This document shows, piece after piece, positions 1-6,457 of a stretch of 15,421 nt of DNA. A program made the translations under genes and the position numbers. Each line of letters starts with the position of its first letter. The first letter of the stretch is position 1. The stretch is from JBOGWY01 sp050694015 (lineage in GTDB: Bacteria > Actinomycetota > CADDZG01 > WHSQ01), in NCBI GenBank assembly GCA_050694015.1, contig JBOGWY010000132.1, positions 1 to 15,421 on the forward strand. Reading direction: 5' to 3'. The notes beneath the pieces are model-generated. The model searched no databases, was not told the origin of the DNA, and was given only the letters and a program-made list of their open reading frames with translations.

Positions 1-1
1 C

Positions 2-859
2 GACGAGGTCGTGATGATCGACATCGTCGAGGGGCTGCCGCAAGGCCTCGCGCTCGACATCAATCACTCGGCGCCGGTGGTCGGCTTCGACACGCTCATC
101 AAAGGCACGAACGACTACAAGGACACCGCGGACTCCGACGTCGTGGTGATCACCGCGGGTCTCCCGCGCAAGCCGGGCATGAGCCGCATGGATCTTCTCG
201 ACACGAACGCCAAGATCGTCACGGAGGTGACCGAGAACATCGCGGCGAACTCGCCGAACACGATCCTCATCATCGTGTCGAACCCGCTCGACGAGATGAC
301 CTATCTCGCGTCCGTCGTGTCCGGGTTCCCGAAGGAGCGCGTGATGGGTATGGCCGGTGTGCTCGATTCGGCGCGGCTGCGGTTCTTCATCGCGGAGAAG
401 CTCAACGTGTCGCCGCAGGAGGTCGAAGCGATCACGCTCGGTTCGCACGGCGACCAGATGGTCGCGCTCCCGAGACACGCGACGGTGCAGGGCAAGCCGC
501 TCCCCGAGTTGGCCGACGAGACGCTCCTCGAGGAACTGTTCCAGCGCACGCGCGATGCGGGGGCCGAGATCGTCGGCTACCTCAAGAAGGGCTCGGCCTT
601 CTACGCGCCGGGGGTTTCGTCGGCCGCGATGGTCAACGCGATTCTCGCCGACTCGGACGAGGTCATGCCGGTGTGCGCGTGGACGACCGGGCAGTACGGG
701 ATCTCGGATGTCTACCTCGGCGTTCCCGCGAAGCTCGGCAAGGGCGGGGTGACCGAGATCGTCGAGCTCGAGCTGAACGCCGGCGAGCAGACGAAGCTGA
801 CCGAGGCGGCCGAGGCGATCCGTACGAAGTGCCGGGAGCTGGACTCGCTTCGCAAATAG
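2..859 (+). CDS. mdh: Malate dehydrogenase, LDH-like type (5'-truncated)
   Basis: NAD-dependent cytoplasmic enzyme interconverting malate and oxaloacetate in the TCA cycle. The window opens inside the gene: 285 residues are visible, and the N-terminal nucleotide-binding glycine motif (about 30 residues) lies upstream. The first visible residues DEVVMIDIVEGLPQG continue that Rossmann strand. The substrate loop GLPRKPGMSRMDLL carries the two arginines expected for malate/oxaloacetate rather than the glutamine of lactate dehydrogenases. SNPLDEM supplies the conserved Asn, DSARLRFFIAEKL the substrate Arg, and GSHGDQMV the catalytic His. This is the LDH-like malate dehydrogenase group found in Chloroflexi, alphaproteobacteria and some deep actinobacteria, unlike the mycobacterial enzyme. 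It ends at a TAG. The succinate dehydrogenase genes in the same window act in the preceding TCA step. The product call is confident; the true start cannot be seen. Confidence 0.95.
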   Translation, partial: DEVVMIDIVEGLPQGLALDINHSAPVVGFDTLIKGTNDYKDTADSDVVVITAGLPRKPGMSRMDLLDTNAKIVTEVTENIAANSPNTILIIVSNPLDEMTYLASVVSGFPKERVMGMAGVLDSARLRFFIAEKLNVSPQEVEAITLGSHGDQMVALPRHATVQGKPLPELADETLLEELFQRTRDAGAEIVGYLKKGSAFYAPGVSSAAMVNAILADSDEVMPVCAWTTGQYGISDVYLGVPAKLGKGGVTEIVELELNAGEQTKLTEAAEAIRTKCRELDSLRK

Positions 860-912
860 TCGAGAACGATGCTCCAAACCTGTCGTTCCATGTGGACTTT
901 CATCCCGATGGC

Positions 913-918
913 TACACT
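913..918 (+). promoter_or_regulatory. Leaderless-type -10 box (TACACT) for the small membrane protein
   Basis: TACACT lies exactly 6 nt before the ATG at 925, which would place the transcription start on the start codon. There is no Shine-Dalgarno sequence before this ATG, and the same arrangement recurs before several other genes here. No convincing -35 box is visible. The call rests on pattern recurrence only. Confidence 0.5.
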
Positions 919-924
919 TCCTCC

Positions 925-1200
925 ATGAGGCGGATGATCGCTTGGGCTGCGTATGTGTTGGGTGCTGTGATCGGGCTCAAGAGTGTGATCACGGGCCTCG
1001 CCGGGGGCGGGCTCTTCGATGCGTTCGGCGGTATCGCTTACGGGATCGTGGCCTGGTGGATCGCGGTCGGTATCGGCGTGCGCCTCGGCGTTACTCCCGA
1101 CGAATTCGTCGCTTCGATCGTTCACTTCCTCGGCTTCGGCCGGGGCCTTCCCGACAACGAGGCGGATCCGGCGCCCGGCCCCACCAAGACCGAGATCTAA
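925..1200 (+). CDS. Small two-helix membrane protein of unknown function
   Basis: A 91-residue protein I do not recognise. Two hydrophobic, glycine-rich helices can be seen, at about residues 4-25 (IAWAAYVLGAVIGLKSVITG) and 36-56 (GGIAYGIVAWWIAVGIGVRLG). An amphipathic stretch containing FVASIVHFLGFG follows, and then a polar proline- and acid-rich tail. The reading frame stays open far upstream, inside mdh, but the ATG at 925 is chosen because the hydrophobic protein begins there and a TACACT box sits 6 nt before it. The upstream extension is arginine-rich shadow sequence. It is separated from mdh by 65 bases and followed at once by a strong hairpin. No function can be assigned. It is probably real, given the coherent hydrophobic pattern and the promoter-like element. 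Confidence 0.7.
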   Translation: MRRMIAWAAYVLGAVIGLKSVITGLAGGGLFDAFGGIAYGIVAWWIAVGIGVRLGVTPDEFVASIVHFLGFGRGLPDNEADPAPGPTKTEI

Positions 1201-1236
1201 ACGCGGCTACCGGTCGTAGCGACCGGCTCCCGCGTT
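1200..1236. terminator. Strong hairpin between convergent genes, likely bidirectional terminator
   Basis: The outer stem pairs ACGCGG (1201-1206) with CCGCGT (1230-1235). After a 3x3 internal loop, the inner stem pairs CCGGTCG (1210-1216) with CGACCGG (1220-1226), leaving a TAG loop. An additional A-T pair (1200/1236) can form. It lies directly after the stop of the small membrane protein and 50 bases past the stop of the convergent acyl-CoA synthetase. There is no U-tract on the plus strand and only a short TTT on the minus strand, as is usual for actinobacterial hairpins. Confidence 0.65.
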
Positions 1237-1285
1237 CAAAACGTGTCTCGGGCGATGTACCCACCGCAGACGTGGGCGCAGGGGC

Positions 1286-2740
1286 TCAATCGTCGTCGGG
1301 GGTCGGGCGTTTCACTTTGCCCGTCGGCGTGCGCGGGAGGGCGTCGACCACCTCGATGACACGGGGCCTCTTGTAGCCGGCGAGTTTGTCGCGCGCCCAG
1401 GCCCTCAATAGGTCGCCGTCGAGCGGCAGGTTGGGGGCCGCGACGACCTGGGCCCTGACCTCGTGGCCCCATTCCTCATGGGGCACCCCGTAGACGACGG
1501 CCTCCGCGACCGCGGGATGAGCCATGAGCACACGCTCGACCTCTTGCGGATACACGTTGACACCGCCGGTGATGATCATGTCGTGGCGACGGCCCTCGAG
1601 GTAGAGGTAACCGTCCTCGTCTAACCTCCCGAGGTCGCCGACCGTGAACGCGTCGTCGCGCCACGCCCGCTCGGTGTTCACGTCGTCGTTCCAGTAGCGG
1701 AAACGCTCGGCCCCCGGATCGTGAACCCACACCTCGCCGACCTCGTTCGCCTCGAGCCGCCGGCCGTCGTCTCCGAAGATCACGATCTCGGCACCCTGTC
1801 GCGGTTTCCCAACACTGCCCGGCTTGCGCAACCACTCGTCGGTCGAGATGCGGGTGGCTTGACCCTCGGTCGAGCCGTAGAACTCCCACACCGATCCTTC
1901 GGGGAACAGCTCGATCGTCTTGCGCTTGGTGACGTCGCGGATCGGTGCGCCCGCGTGCGTGAGTAATCGCATCGACGAGAGATCGTGACGACGCAGCACC
2001 GAATAGGGGAGCGAGAACAAGCGCTCGAGGTGCGTCGGCACCATGAACGTGCTGGTGACGCTGAACAGATCGATACCCGCCAGTGTCTCTTCGGGATCGA
2101 ACTTCTTCTGCACGAGCACGCCCCCACCGGCTTCCAGCGTGCGCATGGAGAACCGATGGGGAGCGGAGTGCGCGAGCGGTGAGCAGATGATGTGGACGTC
2201 GTCCGGCTCCAGCCCCCACAGCGAGCGGAAGTCGTGCGAGAGCTGCGCGCCGCGTTGCTCGTCGACCGGATCCACCCACACGCCTTTCGAGCGACCCGTC
2301 GTGCCGGACGTGTAGTGCATCGGACGTCCACGCGCGAAGTTAGAGACGTCGGTCGGGCTCGCTTCGTCGAGGCATCGTTCGTACGCGTCCCCGTAAGTGA
2401 TGATGCGCTCGAGCGCGGGATGCTGGAAGGGCCGGTCGGTGAACAGCCAGCGCGCGCCGGAGTCCTCGACCAGGTACGCAGCTTCCGGTTCGGTAACCAA
2501 CGGATTGATGGGCACCGGGACGATCCCCGCACGCAGCGCGCCGACCGTCGTCTCCAGAGACTCGATGCTGTTGCCGGATAGGACGGCGATGCGATCTCCC
2601 ACGTCGAGATCCCCGGAGCGCAGCAAGCCCGCGAGGGCCCGGTGCCGCTGATCGAGCTCGGCGAACGTGACGCGGCGTTGCAACGTCAGGAGAGCTATCG
2701 AGTCGGGGCTCGTCTCCGCGTGATAGCCGATCCCTGCCAT
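1286..2740 (-). CDS. AMP-dependent acyl-CoA synthetase (ANL superfamily, FadD-like)
   Basis: Activates a carboxylic acid with ATP to an acyl-adenylate and then to the CoA thioester; the substrate is not readable from sequence. The protein has 484 residues. The phosphate loop YTSGTTGRSKG is at about 143-153, the YGSTEG adenine motif at 288-293, and GDLGRLDEDGYLYLEGRRHD (Asp of GDL about 369, hinge Arg about 384) is followed by GGVNVYPQEVE. The catalytic C-terminal lysine is in PTGKVKR (Lys about 475). All core motifs are intact, so it should be active. It is slightly shorter than typical FadD proteins (about 500-560). The ATG at 2740 overlaps the upstream stop as TGATG; a GTG at 2743 would give a GTGA overlap and is an equal alternative. 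The open frame continues upstream but there overlaps the neighbouring gene and is arginine-rich shadow. Translational coupling suggests joint work with that membrane protein. Confidence 0.9.
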   Translation of the reverse strand: MAGIGYHAETSPDSIALLTLQRRVTFAELDQRHRALAGLLRSGDLDVGDRIAVLSGNSIESLETTVGALRAGIVPVPINPLVTEPEAAYLVEDSGARWLFTDRPFQHPALERIITYGDAYERCLDEASPTDVSNFARGRPMHYTSGTTGRSKGVWVDPVDEQRGAQLSHDFRSLWGLEPDDVHIICSPLAHSAPHRFSMRTLEAGGGVLVQKKFDPEETLAGIDLFSVTSTFMVPTHLERLFSLPYSVLRRHDLSSMRLLTHAGAPIRDVTKRKTIELFPEGSVWEFYGSTEGQATRISTDEWLRKPGSVGKPRQGAEIVIFGDDGRRLEANEVGEVWVHDPGAERFRYWNDDVNTERAWRDDAFTVGDLGRLDEDGYLYLEGRRHDMIITGGVNVYPQEVERVLMAHPAVAEAVVYGVPHEEWGHEVRAQVVAAPNLPLDGDLLRAWARDKLAGYKRPRVIEVVDALPRTPTGKVKRPTPDDD

Positions 2741-3330
2741 CACGCCGGGCGGGGCTCGGTGTCCTCGCGTTCGTCGGCGCGCGGGACGAGCGCGCGTGCG
2801 ATCGGCGGCACGTAGCCGGACGGCTCTCGGACCCACGCTGCGATCGCTCGACCCTGCTGAGGTTCGGGCTGGAACTCGAGCCAGCGTGCGATCGCGCCGA
2901 TCTCGCGGAAGTACCACGCGAGCTGAAGGAGACAGGCCAACGGGAACAGCCAGAAGCCCCCGCGCTCACCCGTGATCACGAACGCGGCGACGCCGTAGAT
3001 GAGTGTCCACATCACCATCCCGGCCGCGTTCCGCGACAGCGACGCGATGACCCGCTCGTGCGCCATCTCCGCGATCTTCGGGTCGTTCTCGAGGGCCCGT
3101 TTGACGCGGTCGATTCGCAGGATCGCGAAGCCGCCGTAGAACGCCTGCGCGATCGCCGCCAGCGCCAGGAGCCGGTAGGCCCACCCTGCCTGGTCGTTCG
3201 TGAAGGCCCGGCTGTTCTCGATCGAGACGACGAGTGAGTCGGGGAGCCTGGCGACCGCGATCGAAACGATGACCACGATCGAGGCGGCGAAGATGAACGC
3301 CGGACGCCTCCTGGCCCACAGGTCACCCAT
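2740..3330 (-). CDS. Four-helix membrane protein of unknown function
   Basis: A 196-residue integral membrane protein I cannot place in a named family. Predicted helices lie at about residues 10-28 (PAFIFAASIVVIVSIAVA), 50-71, 101-120 (NAAGMVMWTLIYGVAAFVIT) and 125-141. A charged cytoplasmic-looking loop (about 72-98, LRIDRVKRALENDPKIAEMAHE) lies between helices two and three. The C-terminal 50 residues are polar and end in an acidic, proline-containing tail. It is the first gene of a two-gene unit with the acyl-CoA synthetase, overlapping its start by one base. The start is supported by a TACCCT box 6 nt upstream. It is divergent from the ECF sigma factor. It might scaffold or assist the synthetase at the membrane, but that is inference from coupling alone. 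Confidence 0.8.
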   Translation of the reverse strand: MGDLWARRRPAFIFAASIVVIVSIAVARLPDSLVVSIENSRAFTNDQAGWAYRLLALAAIAQAFYGGFAILRIDRVKRALENDPKIAEMAHERVIASLSRNAAGMVMWTLIYGVAAFVITGERGGFWLFPLACLLQLAWYFREIGAIARWLEFQPEPQQGRAIAAWVREPSGYVPPIARALVPRADEREDTEPRPA

Positions 3331-3336
3331 TCTCGA

Positions 3337-3342
3337 AGGGTA
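3337..3342 (-). promoter_or_regulatory. Leaderless-type -10 box (TACCCT) for the acyl-CoA synthetase unit
   Basis: Read on the minus strand, TACCCT is followed by 6 nt (TCGAGA) and then the ATG at 3330. No Shine-Dalgarno precedes this ATG, so a leaderless transcript is likely. It sits in the 79-base divergent region shared with the sigma factor gene. Confidence 0.5.
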
Positions 3343-3394
3343 GCCGCGCCAGATCCAACCGCCATGTCACTTACGAACCCTTTCTATGTACGGC

Positions 3395-3400
3395 TACGAT
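3395..3400 (+). promoter_or_regulatory. Possible -10 box (TACGAT) for the ECF sigma factor
   Basis: TACGAT lies 9 nt before the ATG at 3410, giving a very short or no leader. A TTACGA stands 18 nt further upstream but matches the -35 consensus poorly. If translation begins at the alternative ATG at 3386, this box would lie inside the coding sequence. ECF sigma genes often regulate themselves; the sequence does not show whether this one does. Confidence 0.35.
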
Positions 3401-3409
3401 TCGCTCGCG

Positions 3410-3967
3410 ATGGATCGCCGGGGAGATGCGGAGCTCGCGGAGCGCGTTCTGGCGCGCGACGAGCAGGCTCTGCGCGAGGCGATCGGGACCTACGGGACCC
3501 TCGTTCACGGCATGGCCCGGCGCATCCTCAACGAGGCCTCGCTCGCGGAGGAGGTCGCGCAGGACACCTTCCTGGCGTTCTGGCGCCGGCCGGGGGCGTT
3601 CGATCCGGCCCGCGGCAGCCTCCAGGCTTTCCTGCTCGGAGTAGCTCGCAACAAGGCCATCGATCTGGTCCGTAAGGAAGAGTCGCTCCGCCGGACCCGC
3701 GAGGCGCTGGCCTCCGAGCAGGAGACCACATCCAAAACCATGGCGGCGCCCGAAGGTATCGAAGAGAGGCAAGCGGTGAAGGCGGCGCTCGAACAGCTCA
3801 CCGATGTGCAGCGGGAAGCCCTCGTGCTCGCCTATTTCGGGGGCCGGACGTACCGAGAGGTCGCGACCGAGCTGGGCATCCCGGAGGGCACCGCCAAGAC
3901 CCGTCTCCGGGACGGGCTGTCGAGGTTGCGGGAGATCATGTCGGCGAGTGCGGCGGGGAGCGAATGA
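3410..3967 (+). CDS. ECF-type RNA polymerase sigma factor (sigma-70 family)
   Basis: Directs RNA polymerase to a small regulon in response to an envelope or extracytoplasmic signal. From the ATG at 3410 it has 185 residues, a normal length for an ECF sigma factor. Region 2 spans about 20-90, with AEEVAQDTFLAFWRR and the -10-recognising LLGVARNKAIDLVRKEE. After a variable linker, region 4 spans about 122-172 (LTDVQREALVLAYFGGRTYREVA) and ends in the helix-turn-helix PEGTAKTRLRDGLSRLRE. An in-frame ATG at 3386 would add eight residues (MYGYDSLA). The later start is preferred because family members usually begin close to the DAELAERV helix and because of the TACGAT box. It overlaps the anti-sigma gene by four bases, the usual coupling for such pairs. 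Target promoters are unknown. Confidence 0.93.
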   Translation: MDRRGDAELAERVLARDEQALREAIGTYGTLVHGMARRILNEASLAEEVAQDTFLAFWRRPGAFDPARGSLQAFLLGVARNKAIDLVRKEESLRRTREALASEQETTSKTMAAPEGIEERQAVKAALEQLTDVQREALVLAYFGGRTYREVATELGIPEGTAKTRLRDGLSRLREIMSASAAGSE

Positions 3968-4698
3968 TGGATCACGACGAACTGCGGTCGCTGATCCCGG
4001 CGTACGCGCTCGGGGCGGTTGCCGAAGACGAGGTCGGGATGATCCGCGACCACATCCTGTCGTGCGAGGAGTGCATGGCGGAAGCCGACCGCCTATCGGA
4101 GGCGACGGGATCTCTCGCCCTTGCGGTCGAGCCGGTCGCACTGTCCGACGGCTTCGCCGATCGCGTCGTGGCCCTGGCGCGCCCCGACGCGGAGGAGGAG
4201 CCGGGTCCACTACGCCTGGTGCCGAGCCGGTGGCAGCGATGGTCGGCGTTGGTCGCCGCAGTCGCGACGGGGGCCGCTCTGGTGCTCGGCGTCCTCTACC
4301 TGAACGCGCGTAACGACCTCGCGTCGGAGCGGGAACTCGTGCGCGCCGCGCAGGTCCTGCGCGCGCCGGGTGGGCTCACCTTGACCGGTGAGGACGTCGT
4401 AGCGAAGGCCGCGACCGTCGACGACGGCTCGCTGTTCGCGGCGACCGGACTCGACACGGCCCCCGCGGGCAAGACCTATGAGCTGTGGCTCATGCGGGGG
4501 CCGGGATGTCCGTCGACGACGGCTCCCGATTGCGAGGTGATCTCGGCCGGCACGTTCGAGCCGAGCGACGGGGTCGCGGTGCTCGAGCTCGATCACTTCG
4601 CGGACGACTGGGACCACGCGGCGGTGACCGTCGAGCGGGACGGGGGGGCCGAGGACGGACCCACCACGGCTCCGATCGCGGCGAGCTTCTCCGCGTAA
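3964..4698 (+). CDS. Membrane anti-sigma factor, RskA-like with zinc anti-sigma domain
   Basis: Predicted to hold the preceding ECF sigma factor inactive at the membrane until a signal triggers its release. The protein has 244 residues. The cytoplasmic N-terminus has the zinc anti-sigma motif His-x3-Cys-x2-Cys in RDHILSCEECM (His30, Cys34, Cys37). One membrane helix lies at about 93-113 (SALVAAVATGAALVLGVLYL). The extracytoplasmic part is an RskA-type domain (YELWLMRG, then VTVERDGGAEDGPT near the end). Two outside cysteines (182 and 190), eight residues apart, could form a disulfide. The ATG at 3964 overlaps the sigma stop as ATGA. A second ATG at 3967 is better spaced from the GGGGAG sequence at 3955-3960 and may be the real start. 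RskA relatives are cleaved by regulated proteolysis; no protease gene is in this window. Confidence 0.92.
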   Translation: MMDHDELRSLIPAYALGAVAEDEVGMIRDHILSCEECMAEADRLSEATGSLALAVEPVALSDGFADRVVALARPDAEEEPGPLRLVPSRWQRWSALVAAVATGAALVLGVLYLNARNDLASERELVRAAQVLRAPGGLTLTGEDVVAKAATVDDGSLFAATGLDTAPAGKTYELWLMRGPGCPSTTAPDCEVISAGTFEPSDGVAVLELDHFADDWDHAAVTVERDGGAEDGPTTAPIAASFSA

Positions 4699-4700
4699 AT

Positions 4701-4716
4701 CCGCGTCGTTTCGCGG
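4701..4716 (+). terminator. Weak hairpin after the sigma/anti-sigma unit
   Basis: CCGCG (4701-4705) pairs with CGCGG (4712-4716) around a 6-nt loop, directly after the anti-sigma stop codon. It is only 5 bp, though all G-C, with no clear U-tract. It may help termination; the evidence is thin. Confidence 0.25.
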
Positions 4717-4728
4717 TTACTGGGCGTA

Positions 4729-4763
4729 GCGGGTTAGTTGCGAGACGTGGCCGGGTAACCCGC
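4729..4763. promoter_or_regulatory. Inverted repeat overlapping the lipid kinase start region, possible operator
   Basis: GCGGGTTA (4729-4736) and TAACCCGC (4756-4763) form a perfect 8-bp inverted repeat with a 19-nt spacer, ending 4 nt before the ATG at 4768. The right arm contains TAACCC, which sits 6 nt before the ATG, where other genes here carry a TANNNT box. A factor bound to the repeat would cover the presumed -10 region. It could equally be an RNA hairpin from read-through transcription. Confidence 0.35.
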
Positions 4764-4767
4764 GGGC

Positions 4768-5649
4768 ATGGCCCGCAGCCTTCTCATCTCGAACGCGGCC
4801 TCGGGCGGAGCCGACGGCGAGATCCTCGAAGGGATGCTCGCCGTTCTGCGCGACGAGGGACCCGTGACGCACGTCGCGCCGAGCTCGCTCGATCGCTTCG
4901 TCGATGAGGTGTCCGTCGGGGCCGAGGGGGCCGAGCTGGTGATCGTCGCCGGCGGCGACGGGACGATGAACCACGCGGTCAACGCGCTGTCCGATCGGCT
5001 CGACGAGATCGTCTTCGGACTCGTCCCGATGGGAACGGGCAACGACCTCGCCCGCACGTTCGAGATCTCCACCGATCCATCCGAGGGCTTGCGCGCGATC
5101 CTGACCGGCACCGAGCGGAATCTCGACGTCTGCCTCGCGTCCTCGAACGGCGTGCGGCGTCTGTTCGTGAACGCGTCGATCGGTGGCTTTCCCGTCCAGG
5201 TGAGCGAGGGCATCGACGAGAGGCTCAAGCGTGCGATCGGTCCGCCCGCCTACGCCGTTACCGCAGTGAAGGAAGCATCCAATCTCGAGCGCTTCACGGC
5301 GATCGTCAACGGAGTCACGATCGAGGAGTGCGTCGCGGTCGGTGTCGGCAACGGCAAGACTTGTGGCGGCGGGACTCGCGTATGGCCGGATGCCGACCCG
5401 GGCGATGGCGCGCTGGACGTGTGCGCGTTGTCGGCGGACGGTCTAGGCGAGCTCCTCAAGGTGGGTATGTCCGTGAAGAGCGGGAAGCACGTCGACGACG
5501 ATCGGGCGTTCGTCTCACGAGGTCGCGAGATCACCATCGATGCACTCCCTACCATCGAGCTGAACGTTGATGGTGAACTCCTGGGGCTAAAAACATCCGT
5601 CACTTTTTCGGTCGTCGCGAGAACGAGGATCAAAGCGCCACCCTTGTAG
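4768..5649 (+). CDS. Diacylglycerol kinase-family lipid kinase (YegS/DagK-like)
   Basis: Soluble or membrane-associated kinase that phosphorylates a lipid such as diacylglycerol using ATP; the sequence does not prove the exact lipid. The 293-residue length is normal for the family. The N-terminus LLISNAASGG matches the usual opening strand and glycine loop. The nucleotide-binding VAGGDGTMN is at about 60-68, and PMGTGNDLAR at about 87-96. The second domain contains VGNGKTCGGGTRVWPDADPGDGALDV and ends with NVDGELLGL, a typical DagK C-terminal motif. The start ATG has no Shine-Dalgarno but lies 6 nt after an imperfect -10-like TAACCC within an inverted repeat. Only 10 bases separate its stop from the adenylate cyclase gene, so the two are probably cotranscribed. 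Confidence 0.9.
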   Translation: MARSLLISNAASGGADGEILEGMLAVLRDEGPVTHVAPSSLDRFVDEVSVGAEGAELVIVAGGDGTMNHAVNALSDRLDEIVFGLVPMGTGNDLARTFEISTDPSEGLRAILTGTERNLDVCLASSNGVRRLFVNASIGGFPVQVSEGIDERLKRAIGPPAYAVTAVKEASNLERFTAIVNGVTIEECVAVGVGNGKTCGGGTRVWPDADPGDGALDVCALSADGLGELLKVGMSVKSGKHVDDDRAFVSRGREITIDALPTIELNVDGELLGLKTSVTFSVVARTRIKAPPL

Positions 5650-5652
5650 CCT
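5647..5652 (+). promoter_or_regulatory. Possible internal leaderless -10 box (TAGCCT) before the cyclase
   Basis: TAGCCT is followed by 7 nt and the ATG at 5660, matching the local leaderless pattern. Its first three bases are also the stop codon of the lipid kinase, so the match could be chance. The cyclase may simply be read from the upstream transcript, with a GGAG just before its start. Confidence 0.3.
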
Positions 5653-5659
5653 TGGAGCC

Positions 5660-6457
5660 ATGAAGATGCGGCAGGCATTGATCGCCGCGCTGCGAAGAGA
5701 CCCCGAGCTGAAGCCACGGCTGACGAAGGCTCTTCGCTCGCGGATCGAGGGAGCAGACGGCCGGATGTCCACCGTCGTTCAAGCGGCGGAGGCACTCCAG
5801 CCCATCATCGAAGACGCGGTCAGGAAACGGCCGTCGCGTCTCGGCAAGCTCGGACTGAAGAGCGCGCAGGTGCTCGCCAACCTCACGATGGAAGACGACA
5901 AGTCGAACAGGAAGCTCGCGGAGATCGCGAAAGGCTCGACGATCGGGATCGTGTTCATCGATGTCGCCGGGTTCACCAGCTACACCGAGAAGCATGGTGA
6001 CGATGTTGCGATCGAACTCTTGAGCGAGCTGAATGAGATCGTGCAGAAGAGAGCCAAGGCGTGCAAGGGACAGGTGGTGAAGGGGCTGGGCGACGGGTTC
6101 CTCGTCGCGTTCCCATCGGCATCGCAGGCCGTTCGAGGAGCTCTCGCGTTGAGACAGGGCGTGCGGGTGCTGAAGACGGCCGATCGGAAGCCGGTGCGGT
6201 TACGGATCGCGGTCCACGCAGGCGAGCCGTTGGTCGAAGCCGATGATCTTCTCGGACACGACGTGAACCTCGCCGCACGGCTCCTCGATCACTGCAAGCC
6301 CGGAGAGGTGGTCGTGTCCCGTACCGCTAAGGAGCTCGCCGAGAAGCGCTTGCGCAAAGTCGAGTTCGGGCGGGAGCGCCGAGTCAAGATCCGCGGGCTC
6401 GCCGGCCCCAAGACGATCTATACGGCGAACCCGCAAAGTGCTCCGAAAGCTGCTTAG
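5660..6457 (+). CDS. Class III adenylate cyclase with helical N-terminal region
   Basis: Makes cyclic AMP from ATP. The protein has 265 residues: an N-terminal region of about 92 residues, mostly charged helix with no family I recognise, then a class III catalytic domain (about 94-258). The metal-binding aspartates are in FIDVAGFTSYTE (Asp101) and KGLGDGFLVAF (Asp145). Lys141 and Asp201 are the pair typical of adenine recognition, and Asn203 and Arg207 in DVNLAARL stabilise the transition state. All canonical residues are present, so an active homodimeric adenylate cyclase is expected. It has no membrane helices. It follows the lipid kinase by 10 bases, and its stop codon overlaps the stop of the convergent lipoprotein gene. 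A second ATG two codons in (5666) is possible. The regulating signal is unknown. Confidence 0.92.
   Translation: MKMRQALIAALRRDPELKPRLTKALRSRIEGADGRMSTVVQAAEALQPIIEDAVRKRPSRLGKLGLKSAQVLANLTMEDDKSNRKLAEIAKGSTIGIVFIDVAGFTSYTEKHGDDVAIELLSELNEIVQKRAKACKGQVVKGLGDGFLVAFPSASQAVRGALALRQGVRVLKTADRKPVRLRIAVHAGEPLVEADDLLGHDVNLAARLLDHCKPGEVVVSRTAKELAEKRLRKVEFGRERRVKIRGLAGPKTIYTANPQSAPKAA

Noticed and set aside
864..888. Possible terminator hairpin after mdh (GAACGA with TCGTTC)
   Set aside because: It has only 6 bp with a 13-nt loop, mixed A-T/G-C pairs and no U-tract; too weak to call.
673..924. Upstream part of the open frame containing the small membrane protein
   Set aside because: It is a shadow of mdh in another frame, Arg/Asp-rich; the hydrophobic protein starts at 925.
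2741..2917. 59-residue N-terminal extension of the acyl-CoA synthetase
   Set aside because: It overlaps the membrane protein gene in another frame and is Arg-rich; the normal synthetase start is at the overlap with the upstream stop.
3371..4210. Minus-strand open frame opposite the sigma factor gene
   Set aside because: It is a shadow frame; the plus strand has intact sigma-70 regions 2 and 4.
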